From positions 523,501 to 587,500 of the forward strand of contig JAKSXM010000288.1 in NCBI GenBank assembly GCA_022575985.1: a stretch of 64,000 nucleotides of DNA. Reading direction: 5' to 3'. Numbering within the stretch: position 1 is the first letter of the stretch; every line of letters starts with the position of its first letter. Source of the DNA: Anagrus nilaparvatae (taxonomy: Eukaryota; Arthropoda; Insecta; Hymenoptera; Mymaridae). Below the pieces are notes generated by a model. That model saw nothing but the letters and a program-made list of their open reading frames with translations, was not told the DNA's origin and ran no database searches. A program made the translations under genes and the position numbers. Of this stretch, positions 46,292-58,945 are shown piece by piece.

Positions 46292-48968
46292 AGGTTGTAG
46301 ATCGGATCTCCAAAAAATAATCGATTTTTTTTTTAATTTTTTTTTCAATTCCTTAGGCTGCTTATACACGCAAGTGAATTTGTAAAGTGAATTTGTAAAA
46401 TGAATTTGCAATGGCGCGTTAATTCGAAATCTAAAATTAGCGAAATTAATTAAATTTTTAAATAATTATTGTTTGTTAAATAATATTATTTATTCATTTT
46501 TACAATAAGTTCTTTAAAAATTTAATTATTTTCGCTAATTTCAGATTTTTGAGTTTATATGAAATTTGAACTTTCGCGCAGTTACAAATTCATTTTACAA
46601 ATTCACTTTACAAATTCACTTGCGTGTATAAACAGCCTTATACCTTTAAAAATCACCTATTAAAATATATTAATAAAATTCGAAAATTTTAACGGTAAAA
46701 AATGAGTTTTACCGAGCGCGCTTCGTATGTGTAACAGCAAAAAAAAACTTTAAATGCGTTTTCCTCGAAACCATTTTTTTTCAAATGGCCGCTAGATGAT
46801 CTCAGTATTGGCTGGTCCGACTTCAAAAAAAGTTGGTGGGTTTTATTCGTCTAGATATATTACACAAGACTTAACCACTTTTTAATAAAAATATTTTTTG
46901 CATGCTTTAGGGGATATTGAAGGGTAAAAAACAGGCTCTATTTTCGTAATTTTTTTTTCAGGCGCTCCCATTTTTTTATTTTATCATATTTTTTTCTAAA
47001 GGTGGTTAAGTCTTGCGTAAGAGACCTTCCTTTTTAAGAATCTTTTTGGTATTTTTTTTTCAGAATGCCCTTTCCGAGATCATGTAACGTCCATGCTTTT
47101 CAGGTCTCTACTTTGCTGCCTTGTATAAATGGTACTAATTATGATACTAAATTTTTGGTTGGTTTTTTTTGAAGTTTAATTATTAAAAATTAAGTAAAAA
47201 TACCCTGCCAACTAGCTGGCACTAAGGTTCCTCAAACAATGAGCTAAATACTTCAATATGCCACAGATATCACCGATTACAACCATGCAATCATACTTAC
47301 ATTTCACAATATTGTTACAATATTTTCAGATATTAGTACTTTTATGGAATTATATGAGGTATTACACTAAAAAAAAAAAAAATGTATTGCAATTTTTTTA
47401 ATTTTTTTATTTTTTTAATTTTGAGAAAAAAAATTTGTAAAAATCTCGGTAAAAATTCGGTATCAGATCCAAAAAGTTACTATAAACGAACTTTCTAAAA
47501 CTAGAACTTTCATAGAAATAAATTAGGTACTACGTCCAAAGAGAAAAAATAATTTGGTATTTTTTTTATTTTTTTGTGACGAAAATTTTGTGAAAAAAAA
47601 TTAAAAAAAATTAAGTATCAGATTCAAGATATCAAGTAAAAACTATACTTTCAAATATAAGTACTTTCGTGGAAATAAATGAGGTATTACATCCAAATTA
47701 AAAAAAAAAGAGTACCTAGAGCTTCTTTGGTGAAAAAATTTTTGAAAAAAAAATTAGGTCTTAATTTCATAACGGTTGTGAAACATCGCCGGTTGCAAAA
47801 TTTTAGATAATAGTACTTTTATAGAATTAAACGAGGTATTACACCCAAAAAAAAAAAAATATTTCAGGTTTTTTAATTTTTTTGTTTTTTTAATATTGAG
47901 AAAGAATTTTTGAAAAAATTTGGTATCAGAACCAAAAAATGACTATAAACAAACTTTCTAAAATTAGTACTTTCATAGAATTAAATTAGGTACTATGTCC
48001 AAAGAGAAAAAAAAAATTGGTGTTTTTTGTATTTTTTCGTGAAAAAAATTTTGGGAAAAAATTTTCAAAAAATTAAGAATCAGATTCGAGATATCGAGTA
48101 AAAACCATACTTTCAAATATAAGTACTTTCGTGGAAATAAATGAGGTATTAAATCCAAATTAAAAAAAAAAAAGTAGTTTGAGATTTTTTGATGAAAAAA
48201 TTTTTGGAAAAAAAAATTAGGTCTTAATTCGATAATGGTTGTGAAGTATCACCCGTTATAATTTTTTCAGATATTAGTACTTTCATGGAATTAAATGAAG
48301 TATTACACACCCAAAAAAAAAAATATTGCAGGTTTTTGAATTTTTTGTTTTTTTAATTTTTAGAAAAAATTTTTTAAAAAATTCGGTATCAGATCCAAAA
48401 AATGACTATAAAAAAACTTTCAAAAACTAGTACTTTCATAGAAATAAATTAGGTACTACGTCCAAAAAGAAAAAAAAAATTGGTGTTTTTTGTATTTTTT
48501 CGTGAAAAAAATTTTGGGAAAAAAATTTTCAAAAAATTAAGTATCAGATTCGAGATATCGAGTAAAAACCATACTTTCAAATATAAGTACTTTCGTAGAA
48601 ATAAATGAGGTATTACATCCAAATTAAAAAAAAAAAAAAAAGTAGTTTGAGATTTTTTGATGAAAAAATTTTTGAAAAAAAAATTAGGTCTTAATTTCAT
48701 AATGGTAGTGAAATTTCATCGGTACGCACACACACCGGCATACACACACACACACACACACATACATACTTTTTTTAAAAATCGGTTTTTTAGCTTCCTG
48801 GGGTCTCAAAACGTGCTTATATGCAAAACAATCAAAAATCGAAATTTGACCTATCACAATTTGGTCTTGTGGTCTCTAAAATTTGTAAAGTTATTCATAA
48901 CAAAATAGCTGAGAAATAAAATAAAACAAAAGTCAATTTTTTTTGTTTTGAGATCCGATCTACAACCT
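46292..48968. mobile_element. MITE family 1 copy with a nested Penelope-tail insertion, upstream of cuticle gene A
   Basis: The left end AGGTTGTAGATCGGATCTC mirrors the right end GAGATCCGATCTACAACCT. TA flanks are at 46290-46291 and 48969-48970. Interior blocks match the copy at 1939-2854. The undisrupted target survives upstream of cuticle genes B and C as GGTTGTTTAAATAATGTTAT, giving a true empty site. Without the nested 47201-48879 segment it would be about 1.0 kb. Its right end lies only 37 bp before the TATA-like box of gene A. Confidence 0.9.
47201..48879 (+). repeat. Penelope-tail repeat nested in the MITE
   Basis: It starts TACCCTGCCAACTAGCTGGC exactly after AAGTAAAAA of the MITE and stops before AATTTGTAAAG, where the MITE sequence resumes. 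Inside are about three minisatellite units, a CA tract (48725-48770) and the GCTTCCTGGGGTCTCAAAAC tail. The first ~40 bp match the plus-sense sequence inside the Penelope ORF at 7540-7572. Confidence 0.85.
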
Positions 48969-49005
48969 TAAATAATGTTATCTTTTATTGTAGTCAAAAA
49001 TTTAG

Positions 49006-49013
49006 TATTTATA
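49006..49013 (+). promoter_or_regulatory. TATA-like box of cuticle gene A
   Basis: TATTTATA 91 bp upstream of the ATG is conserved in position and context in genes A, B and C (TTTAGTATTTATA). Confidence 0.55.
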
Positions 49014-49096
49014 TCTGCCGATTTTTTAAAAACATGTATTCAATTCATTTTCTTTCAATAATAAAGTAAAATAAATTTAACAAAAAAAATCTAAAA

Positions 49097-49686
49097 ATGA
49101 AGGTAAAGAATTTTTTTATAATTAATTTTCATATATTACTATTTATAAAAATTTGACAATTAAAAAAAATAATTGATTTTCTTTTTCTCAAGATTTTTAT
49201 TTATTTTTTAGTTTTATAATTATACTTTTTTTTTAGTAATAACTAATAATTTTTTTTTATTCAAAAATAAATTTATTTTAAAATAATTAAAATTTATAGT
49301 ACGTTATTCTCCTTGCTTTGTTGGGTTGCGTCTATGCTGAAACTTATCAACAGTTTTTAAACAACCGTCAGCAATATTATCAACAATATCAACAATATCA
49401 ACAAGCAACGCAAAACCATCTAAATGGAAGATCAGCAGGACCAGCACCTGTTGCACCACGCGAACCAGAAGGAGCAGCTGTAATCTTACATCAAGCCAAC
49501 CAACAAGAACCAGAAGGCAGCTTTGCATTCTCATTTGATACATCAAACGGTATTCATCAAGATCAAGCAAATCAATTTGATGGAAACAACCATTACACTG
49601 GATCTTACAAATACCCTGGAACTGATGGTCAACAATACGAAGTACGTTATACTGCTGGTCTTGATGGGTATCACCCAGAACAATAA
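49097..49686 (+). CDS. RR-1 cuticle protein, gene A
   Basis: Exon 1 (49097-49102) encodes only Met-Lys. A 197-bp intron follows, and exon 2 (49300-49686) carries the rest: 130 residues in total. The signal peptide is MKYVILLALLGCVYA. Residues ~17-43 are Gln/Tyr/Asn-rich (QQYYQQYQQYQQ). The C-terminal half is a chitin-binding RR domain with GSFAFSFDTSNG, GSYKYPGTDGQQYEV and RYTAGLDGY, closest to the RR-1 class of soft cuticle. The protein would be exported by epidermal cells and bind chitin. It is an older duplicate of gene B, differing at about twenty positions. AATAAA is at 49903. A composite MITE sits just upstream of its promoter, which may alter expression. Confidence 0.92.
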
Positions 49687-50400
49687 GCGGGATTTCAAGA
49701 AATTTTTTAAATATTAAATTTTTACTAAACTTTACTTTTTTGCACCTTGCTGTGGCTTCGGAAATATTATTTATTTGATGTTTCATTATATTGTTCATGT
49801 AACATAAAGATTTTGTAATATTTGTATTCATTTGAAATATAAGTTTTAGCAAAATTATTTGATTTTTATTTTTATTTCATAAAATTAATGATAATATTTA
49901 TCAATAAATCATAACTTACCTACACTGACAAATTTCTTATCCGAGTATTTACAGTGTACATAGGTAACGTGTAACTCTTGTCCAGGACAAGAATTTTTAC
50001 AGTGTAAGTCATAAAAAATAGATAAATAATTTTTTCTCCAAATTAATGGGAAATTTCAAATCTAAAACGCAAAATAATATACATTTCAAACAATGAAAAT
50101 TTAACATATATCAGACCAGTTTGTTCAATTTCTGTATATGCATACTTTAATAGAGAAAGATAAAGACTAAAAAGAAAGCAAGTAAAAAAAAGAAAACGTT
50201 TTCAGCTAAACTTAATAAGAATTTCTATGATATGAAATTTCCGAATGCTTCTTTATTCTCTATTCTCGGAAAAGATAAACAGGCTAGAGACTCATTTACA
50301 AACGTCTTGAAAATTCAAGCAGTTATTAAATCAGTGCTTTTAAAGGCTACTAATTTTTATTATTATTAATATAAATTAATATAATAAAATTAAATAAAAA
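49687..50400. other. 3' flank of gene A, homologous to that of B and C
   Basis: Up to about 50090 this matches the downstream flank of gene B (TATTATTTATTTGATGTTTC, ACACTGACAAATTTCTTATC). The rest is AT-rich without signals. Confidence 0.6.
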
Positions 50401-51152
50401 TACCCTGCCAACTAGCTGGCACTAAGGTTCCTCAAACAATGATCTTAATACATTAATATGCCACAGATATCACCGATTATAAGCATGCAATCATACATAC
50501 ATTTCTATTAACTTTTAAAAGTATTTTTTTATTGATCAAAAATTTTGGAACTAATTTTAAAAAATTAACAATCAGATTCGATATATCGAGTAAAAACCAT
50601 ATTTTTAAATAAGTAATTTAATGGAACTAATTGAAGTATTGCACCCAAAAAAAAAAAATATTGCTGTTTTTTAATGTTTTTGTTTTTTTAATTTTTAGAA
50701 AAAAAATTTGAAAAAATTCAGTATCAGATCAAAAAAATTACTATAAACGAACTTTCTAAAACTAGTACTCTCATAGAAATAAATTAGGTACTACGTCCAA
50801 AAAGAAAAAAAAAATTGGTGTTTTTTGTATTTTTTCGTGAAAAAAATTTTGGGAAAAAAATTTATAAAAAATTAAGTATCATATTCGAGATATCGAGTAA
50901 AAATCATACTTTCAAATATAAGTACTTTCATGGAAATAAATGAGGTATTACATCCAAATTAAAAAAAAAAAAAATTCGTTTGAGATTTTTTGATAAAAAA
51001 ATTTTTGAAAAAAAAATTAGGTCTTAATTCCATAAAGGTTGTGAAATTTCCCGGTTACATACACACACACACACATACATACTTTTTTTAAAAACCGGTT
51101 TTTCCAAAAAATCAAAATTTTACCTACCACAATGGTTCCTCATTGAGGAACC
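50401..51152 (+). repeat. Penelope-tail repeat, short copy
   Basis: It begins TACCCTGCCAACTAGCTGGC, at exactly the same nucleotide as the copy at 47201. It carries about one and a half minisatellite units, a CA tract at 51057-51076, and ends with the hairpin GGTTCCTCATTGAGGAACC. The central units match the 47-48-kb copy closely. Confidence 0.85.
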
Positions 51153-52396
51153 AAAATATATTTATATATGGGCATATCCATTACTTTTCATACAAAAATG
51201 TGCGCACCTATATGACTCAAATCGGATCGGACTCAAATCTTTAGGGGTAGTTTGGAGTAATAAAAAACTCAGCCAGCCAAAATTTCAGCCAGTTCGCAGG
51301 ACAGGTTGCCGAGATACAAGCTCTAAAAGGTCCCATAATAGCTGTTTTTAGCCAATTTTCAAAAATTTACTGGGTTTCAAGGATTAATCCAAATAATATC
51401 CTGCTGGTCTCATTTTTTTCCATGAACTTTTACCAAAAAAAATTCAAGGAGTTGATTTTTAATGGGATTGATTAACGTAAGATTCATTTTATCGAAAAAA
51501 GCTGATTTTCGAACTTAAATTGTGGCTCAGCATCATTAGCTTAAGACTTTCAATTGGTCTCGTTAAGAGCGTCTAGCAAAGACCTTTCAAATAAGGCCTT
51601 AAACGTTAAAAAAGCTCATCATGGACCATATAAACAATTGAAAGTTTGCTGTTTCCGAAAATATCGTTTTTTTAACAACTTTAATCGTCTGCAAAATTTT
51701 TCTCTGAGCTTTTTAAGGGCTGAAAATTTCAGGAAAACTTCTTTTGGTATTAAGAAAAATTCCCTGAAAATTTGGGCGATGGTATTGTCTTCTGTTCGTA
51801 GATATAATACTCTGAAAAAGTGGAATAATTGGACCAATATTGGCCAATAAGTGGTTAAGGGGTCAACAAAACATTTTTCTTCTACAATATTCGAATAGCT
51901 ATAATCTAAAATCAGCTCAATAAAAAAAAAAATTTTTATTTTGACCGAAAAATAAGCAAGTTGATAACTTGCTAACATCATCATCATAATCATCATTTTA
52001 AGATTTTTTAAAAAATTGTTAAAAAATCCCAGTTTTAGGGTCATTATACAGTATTCTAACTTTAAATAACGATAACTCGATTATTTGTCGGTCAAAAATG
52101 AATTTTTTTTTTTTAAATCGTCGAATTTTTTCCTGGATATTTGAATATTTACAACAAAAAACTTTTTATATGCAAAAATTATTTTTTTTTGGAAAAGTAC
52201 TTTAGAACTTACTTTATTTTGTCAATGTATTAGGGTAGTTTTTGGCCCAAAAAAATAATAACAACAAAAAAACTTTTTGTATGCAAAAATTAAGATTTCA
52301 AAATGTTATAACCCGTTGGTTTCTCTCTTCTTTATCAAAAAAATTTTAAATTTTAGATGTTAGTTTTTCAACCCTCATAGAATCTTCATCTATATT
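51153..52396. other. Unclassified moderately complex sequence
   Basis: Less A/T-simple than average, with open frames on both strands (51554-51850, 52044-51619) that shadow each other and show no domain. It is probably repeat-derived. 52280-52396 is the left part of the repeat shared with 43.78-43.87 kb. Confidence 0.4.
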
Positions 52397-53140
52397 ATAA
52401 GAATTTGTATAATCCTTAAAAAATGTTTATAAAATTTATTTCATTTGAATTATTTGAAATAAAGTTATTGATTTTGAGAAAGGAGGGACGTAGTTACTTG
52501 GTTAAGATTATAGTATTTTAGAAAAAGATATTTTCTGGAACCATTCCTTGTTATGGGGTATTCCTATATTTGGGGGTAGATTTTTGAAAAAAGAAAAGGA
52601 CCGTGGGACCATAATTTAATTTGGCTATTTTAAATTTTTTTGGATAATGGGACAAAAAGGCATTAATTTAAATTATTTATAAAATTTATCCCATTTAAAT
52701 TATAAAAAAAAAAGTTTTAACGTTAAGGGAGGGGGTTGAGTACACCTAGTAGGGCAAAATTATATTTAAAAAAGACATTTCCTGAAACCACCGCCTGATC
52801 CCTCCTTATAAGGAACCCCAACAAATAGGGTTAGATTATTTTTTAAATGGTTATTCAGGAACTAATTTAATCTTTGCAATAAGAAACCTTTAAGATTAGA
52901 GTTAGTCTTCTTTTTTAAAAAAAGGAACTTAAGGCCAATATGCAGCATAGCTATAAACTACCCCTAACTCTAAGGTATGTCATAAAAAAATTTTATCTCT
53001 TTGGGATTTTCAAACAATTTTGCCGATATTTTGGCAGGAAAGGGTAAATTTTCCATTTAATTCAACACTTATCTTGACCGAAAACTCAGAAAAAATTATT
53101 CTCCGATACCATCGGATGTTCGGAGTCAAATACTCTATAC
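52397..53140. repeat. Dispersed repeat, second copy of 44.57-45.4 kb
   Basis: Near-identical over most of its length to 44568-45410 and holds a single 105-bp unit. Its left junction preserves the empty target of MITE family 2. Confidence 0.8.
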
Positions 53141-53339
53141 ACTGGGGGATCTAGAAAATTTTTTGGGAGGTTCATTTGACATCAAATAACAAAAAATTTG
53201 CTACAAAAAGGTCCTTTAAATTTTTTTGGGAGGGTCAAACTGCTGGTTATCGTTAATTATATAACGTAAAATTAGCTAAAAAAAGGTAAAACTGACCCCT
53301 TTGACCCCCCACCTTTGTATCCACCACTAATATATGTGT

Positions 53340-53600
53340 ATTTCTACGAGAAAGTCCTTTTTATAAGCACCAAAAATGAAGAAAAAAAAATTTACGAGGC
53401 CGCGACTGCCACCAGGATATTCTGGTAGTTTGAACCCTATAGAATGCAAAAAAAAGCGTGAACACGAAATCGGCGATGGATGCCAAAAAGATTTGGCCAC
53501 TTTTATGTCAAAAACCGCGTTTTCCGTATCTAAGGTATCTCAACTTTTCAAAATAACTTTTTAGGTAAATTTTTTTTAGGTAAACTTTCTAGGATAATTT
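53340..53600. repeat. Fragment related to MITE family 2
   Basis: It shares CACGAAATCGGCGATGGATG, CCAAAAAGATTTGGCCACTT and TATGTCAAAAACCGCGTTTT with the arm of the MITE at 55174-56285. No TIR found at its ends, so it is a partial or diverged copy. Confidence 0.6.
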
Positions 53601-55173
53601 ATATTTCGGTATTCATTATAATTTCGGTTCTAGGATTTATAATAATTAGGGAGCATACGTTAAAACTGTTGTAAGTGAACATGTTCCATGATCGTTGGTT
53701 GTGTGAAAACACAAACCAGTTATACGCTATTTTTTGGAAACTTAAAACTTTGTTATGTATTTTATTTACCCTGATTATATGAAGTACCGAGGTAGGCCGC
53801 TCTCACGATAGGGTTATAGTATCATCTGCAAAAATTTAGTTTTTTTATTACGAGTATAATAATTACAAATATTAAAAAGAAAAAAATCATTAAAAAAATG
53901 GTGAGTAAACATTTTTACTCCCAAAAAGTGTATTCGACCCGCCAGGAAGAAATAATATTATTAATGTTGAAGAGAGAGGAAAGTTACTTACTATCAAATA
54001 ATGTACAAAAATAAAGTTGTTGAAGTTCAAAAACTTTTTTATCAAGTTATTTAAACACCAAATATTTTTAAGTAAAGGGATTTTTGCATGAATTATAAGC
54101 TGCTTAAGTCAAATTTTAATAAATTTCAAATAAAAATTAATTTTTAGTTTTAATTGATATGCTGATATATACTTTCAAGGCCGTATTAAAAATAAATTTA
54201 TACAATGTTATTTTTATTGCAAATTCAAAAGTGGAATTTACTTTTCATACTATTCTCTTATAAAGTCATAATCCATAAATCTCAGTTTGAACACGTACAA
54301 CCTAAATTATAGAAACTTCTCAAGTGTTTATTTTTTTTTTTTTTAACAAAGTATAAAAGTACGATGAAATGTCAGCAACGACGTCGTCTATTATTTACAT
54401 AAGCTTGAAACTATACTTTATACAAATATATATATATGTAATACAGTTGAACGGGTTTTATCTTTATGCAAATATTGTAGACGAAGCTTACTTTCAATCG
54501 GATCGTATCTCTGTTATTGAAGTAAATCCTCAATGTATTTGTCGATAACGTTACTGGTCACAAAATTGAAAATTGAAAAAATAAAAAAAAATCTTCCAAA
54601 TTTATAACTCACATGAAAATATTCATAATTTAAATTTATCGAGCTAACCATTTATCAGATTGTTAATACCTTACTTTTAATTTAAAAAAAAATTCTTCGA
54701 ATCAATTTCAATTAAATAAAAAATAAAATGAAATTTTTCGTATAAGAAGATCAAAAATAAAAAAATAAAAGAATTTTTTTCATTATACTTATTTTCTTTT
54801 GGGTTTGTTCTGTCACCGAATAAATGATCGGTCGCGTGCTGTCGCCAAAAGGGATTAGTAACAATTAATCAGAATTGTACCGATAGACCACAAGAACGAA
54901 TTCGTACGTGAGTTTCCTGCAGTTACACGATTTATTACATACATACTTTTATACACAGTTGCACACTCATATCTAAATTGAATTTAAGGATTCTACACAA
55001 TCTTTTATAGATTTAAGTGGTTTTAAGTTAGTGATTTGAATAAATAAATAAAAACTTTTTAAATTACTTTTTATATTTTCTAAATTTTTAAATTTTAATT
55101 AAGTACTTTTGGACTTACATAATTATAAAATCTTGATAAATCTGAACTTGAATAACAATAAAATAAATAAATA
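53601..55173. other. AT-rich intergenic stretch, nothing recognised
   Basis: No coding pattern or paired terminal repeats noticed. Confidence 0.4.
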
Positions 55174-56285
55174 TGAGCAATTATTTAAAAAGTGCTACTT
55201 AATTTGAGCCTGGAATCGTAATTTTTTTTTTTGAAGGCACATCGATATGACCCGTGTTTTAAAAAAATCGTGAACAAGAAATCGGCGATAGGTGCCAAAA
55301 AGATTTTTTCACTTTAATGTCAAAAACCGCGTTTTTCGTATCTGAGCTACCCCAAATTTTTAAAATAAATTTTTAGGTTAATAAAATTTAAAAAAATAGA
55401 TAAAAAAATCTGATTGCCATGGAAAAACCACCCCAGAAGAAAAAAAAACTTATCTTTTTGCGATGAAATTTAGCCAAGTTATCGTCAATTTAAGATTTTT
55501 CTCAAATTCGTCTTAAAAAAGATTGAAATTTTATTGAAAAAAGCCTGTTTCTGAACTTTAAACATGCATTACTTGCTTGATTTTCATCGTAAAGTAATAA
55601 TTTTTTTTTTTTAAATCAACTAATTTTTTCCTGAGAATTCATTTCTTGAAGAAAGAAATCAGTTTTATTGACCAAATTTCAATTATTAGGTCAAAAGCTG
55701 TGTTAAGTAAATTTTGCTACTTACAGTTTTCAAAGGCTTTTGACCTAAAAATTGAAATTCAGTCAATAAAAATAATTTTTTTTCTCCAAAAATGAATTTT
55801 TAGGGAAAAATTAATCGATTAAAAAAAAAAATTATTATTTTACGGTGAAAATAAAGCGGGTAATGCATGTTTAAAGTTCAGAAACAGGATTTTTTCAATA
55901 AAATTTCAATCTTTTTTAAGACGAATTTGAGCAAAATCTTAAATTGAGGATAGCTTGGCAACATTTCATCGTAAAAAGATAAGTTTTTTTTTCTTCTGGA
56001 GTGGTTTTTCCCTGGCAATCAGATTTTTTTATCTATTTTTTAAAATTTTATTTACCTATAAAGTTATTTTAAAAATTTGGGGTAGCTCAGATACGAAAAA
56101 CACGGTTTTTGACATAAAAGTGAAAAAATCTTTTTGGCACCTATCGCCGATTTCTTGTTCACGATTTTTTTCGGTTTTCTGAAGGTTTAAATTAACAGAA
56201 AACATGGGTCATATCGATGTGCCTTCAAAAAAAAAAATTACGATTCCAGGCTCAAATTAAGTAGCACTTTTAAAATAATTGCTCA
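55174..56285. mobile_element. TA-flanked palindromic MITE, family 2, longer copy
   Basis: The left end TGAGCAATTATTT mirrors the right end AAATAATTGCTCA, with long arms containing GTGCTACTTAATTTGAGCC and its complement. TA flanks are at 55172-55173 and 56286-56287. At 1112 bp it is longer than the 693-bp copy at 43.9 kb, and the two share arms and centre. It could fold over almost its whole length. Confidence 0.85.
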
Positions 56286-56795
56286 TATATTATTATCAAA
56301 AAAACGCTAAAGCTTTTCCACATACCATGTATTGAGATTGCAATATTGCTAAGTGCGACCAAGATATAGCAATCTTTCTAGAATAAAATTTAATTCTGTT
56401 TACAAAATTAAGAATGATATTAATTTAGACTTAGATCATATTAGTGATAATTTTCTAGATAAAATTTAACAATACATCCCTCGTTATTCACGGTAGTTAT
56501 AGGTTTCTAAAAAGTGCCCTGAATATCGAAACCATAAAAAAGTACATTGTACTTTTATAATATATTTTTTTAATACAATTTATTTATGGAATGAAGCGTA
56601 GACGATTTGTATGGTCGGGTCTTCAAAAATGTCCCAAAGTGTTTTTTTCTGAAAGTACTACCAAAAATAAGTCACCAGCCCAATTTCTAGCCTCCCAGAG
56701 AAAAATCTCGATTTTTGGCAGCCATTTTTGTGTTTTGGACTTGTACAAAAAAAGTAAGAAAAATGAGGTATAATTTTTCTTATTTTTTCTGTTAA

Positions 56796-57685
56796 AAACT
56801 ATCATTAATATGAAAAATTTTTTCCTCTTAGTTCCGTATAGGAAATTTCTCTGGCTATCCGATTCCGGGGTAAAAAAATTTTTTGAGTTAGCTTTAACTT
56901 TTGTCAAGAATTTTTTTTTGAGTAGCGCATGCACGAGGAATCGCTAAGATATAGTGTTTTTTTCAAAAGTCGATTTTTCAAATGCCTATTAGTGAAAAAT
57001 CTTCTAACCAGGCTTAAAATTTTCCTTAAACCTTATATTTTTTGGCGAAAAAAAATTTCGATGGGACAGTGCTTTTTGGGAGCTCTAGATAAAAAAATAG
57101 CAGCTATCAAAAGATCATTTTTTTTAAATTTCCTGCCAAGTCACGTGACCAATCAAAAATCCGACCAAAAATTTGGATTTCGCGAGAAATTTTACATAAG
57201 GATATATCTTTTATTGTTTAAGAGCTTTTATGTTCAAACAGTTAAATAATAAAGAATTACCATCCGAGGTGAAGCCGCTCTTAAAAAAATAAAATGATAT
57301 ATAAAGCTTCCCGCGGAATCCAAGTTTTTGGTCAGATTTTTAATTGGTCATGTGACTTGGTGGGAAATTTGAAATTTGTAAAAAATGAACTTTTGAAAGC
57401 TGCTATTTTTTTATTTAGAGCTCCCAAAAAGCTATGTTCCATTGAAATTTTTTTTTCACCAAAAAATATACAGTTCAAGGAAAAATAAGCCTGGTTAGAG
57501 GATTTTTCACTAATAGGCATTTGAGAAATAGACTTTTGAAAAAAACAGTCTATCTTAGCGATTTCTCGCGCATGCGCTGCTTAAAAAATTTTTTTGTTTC
57601 ATTCCGGAATTTTCCGGAATCGGATACCCAGGAAAATTTCCTATCCGGACCTAAGGGAAAAAATGTTTCATGTTAATGATAGTTT
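56796..57685. repeat. Large imperfect inverted repeat, probable MITE
   Basis: AAACTATCATTAA at the left edge is mirrored by TTAATGATAGTTT at the right. Inner matches include GGCTATCCGATTCCGG with its complement and GGGAGCTCTAGATAAAAAAA with TTTTATTTAGAGCTCCC. Arms are about 400 bp around a centre near 57250. Target duplication not identified, and open frames inside are by-products of the palindrome. Confidence 0.65.
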
Positions 57686-58268
57686 ATATTTGATACCGGC
57701 GTACAACGTGTGCCCGATATAGTCTAGTTTTCTAAATTATTGATTAGTAACAGATTAAGCTCATTGAGCAATGAAACAAATTGGATAGATTTTACTATGA
57801 GTTTAAATAAAATTATTGATTTATCCAAGAAAAAAATTTTAAAGCACAAATATCCAATATTCTTTTTATTTCTCCTATTAGTGATAAAAATTTTATTATT
57901 CAATCAGGTCTGTCAACTCTTCGCATCTTGGGGTAAACGTTAAAATGTATTTACATAAACATTGCGTGAGATTTTTAAATTTTGGTTGACAGGAATGTAA
58001 TTACATATTATAATAAATTAATATTTTGTTAGTATAGAAAAATTATATTTTTTTTCTGTAAAGTTTTTGTAAATTATTTGAAAACGGGAATTTCTTGTGA
58101 TTTTTCATAATTAAAATCAAATTAAATAAAATAAATATATAAAAAGAACAAATATATTATTAGCATAAATTTAACATTTGCAGTAATTATAATAAATTAC
58201 AATTTGATAAATTGAAAGTGGGAGGTTGTTTAAATAATGTTATCTTTTATTGCAGTCAAAAAATTTAG

Positions 58269-58276
58269 TATTTATA
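58269..58276 (+). promoter_or_regulatory. TATA-like box of cuticle gene B
   Basis: TATTTATA 85 bp before the ATG, in the context conserved among genes A, B and C. Confidence 0.55.
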
Positions 58277-58353
58277 ACAGTCGATTTTTTGAAAATAAGT
58301 ATTCAATTAATTTTATTTTAATAATAAAGTAAATCAACAAAACAAACCTCAAA

Positions 58354-58945
58354 ATGAAGGTAAAGAATTTTTTTATAATTAATTTTCAAATATTACTACT
58401 TATAAAAATTTGATATTTAAAAAAAATAATTGATTTTCTTTTTCTCAAGATTTTTATTTATTTTTTAGTATTATAATTATTTTTTTTTTAATATCTAATA
58501 ATTTTTTTTTAATTCATAAATAAATTTATTTTAAAATAATTAAAATTTACAGTTCATTATTCTCTTTGCTTTGTTGGGTTGTGCCTACGCTCAAAGCTAC
58601 CAAAATTACCAACAGTTTTTAAACAACCGTCAACAATATTATCAACAATATCAACAATATCAACAAGCACAACAAAACCATCTTAATGGAAGATCAGCAG
58701 GACCAGCACCTATTGCACCAAGAGAACCAGAAGGAGCAGCTGTAATCTTACGTCAAGCCCACACACAAGATCCAGAAGGTAGCTTTTCATGGTCATATGA
58801 TACATCAAACGGTATTCATCAAGATCAAACAAATCAATTTGATGGAGCCAACCATTACACTGGATCTTATAGATACCCTGGAGCTGATGGTCGTCAATAT
58901 GAAGTACGTTATACTGCTGGTCCTGATGGATATCAAACATTATAA
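58354..58945 (+). CDS. RR-1 cuticle protein, gene B
   Basis: Exon 1 (58354-58359, Met-Lys), a 193-bp intron and exon 2 (58553-58945) give 132 residues. The signal peptide is MKFIILFALLGCAYA, with cleavage expected before QSYQ. A Gln/Tyr/Asn-rich linker (QQYYQQYQQYQQAQQN) and the segment GRSAGPAPIAPREPEG precede the chitin-binding RR domain: GSFSWSYDTSNG, GSYRYPGADGRQYEV, RYTAGPDGYQ. The aromatic residues expected to contact chitin are present. The protein is identical in sequence to that of gene C. Relative to gene A it has two extra residues near the N-terminus. Likely a secreted structural component of flexible cuticle. Confidence 0.93.

Noticed and set aside
51554..52044. Overlapping open frames on both strands
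   Set aside because: They shadow each other and show no recognised domain. The region is probably repeat-derived.
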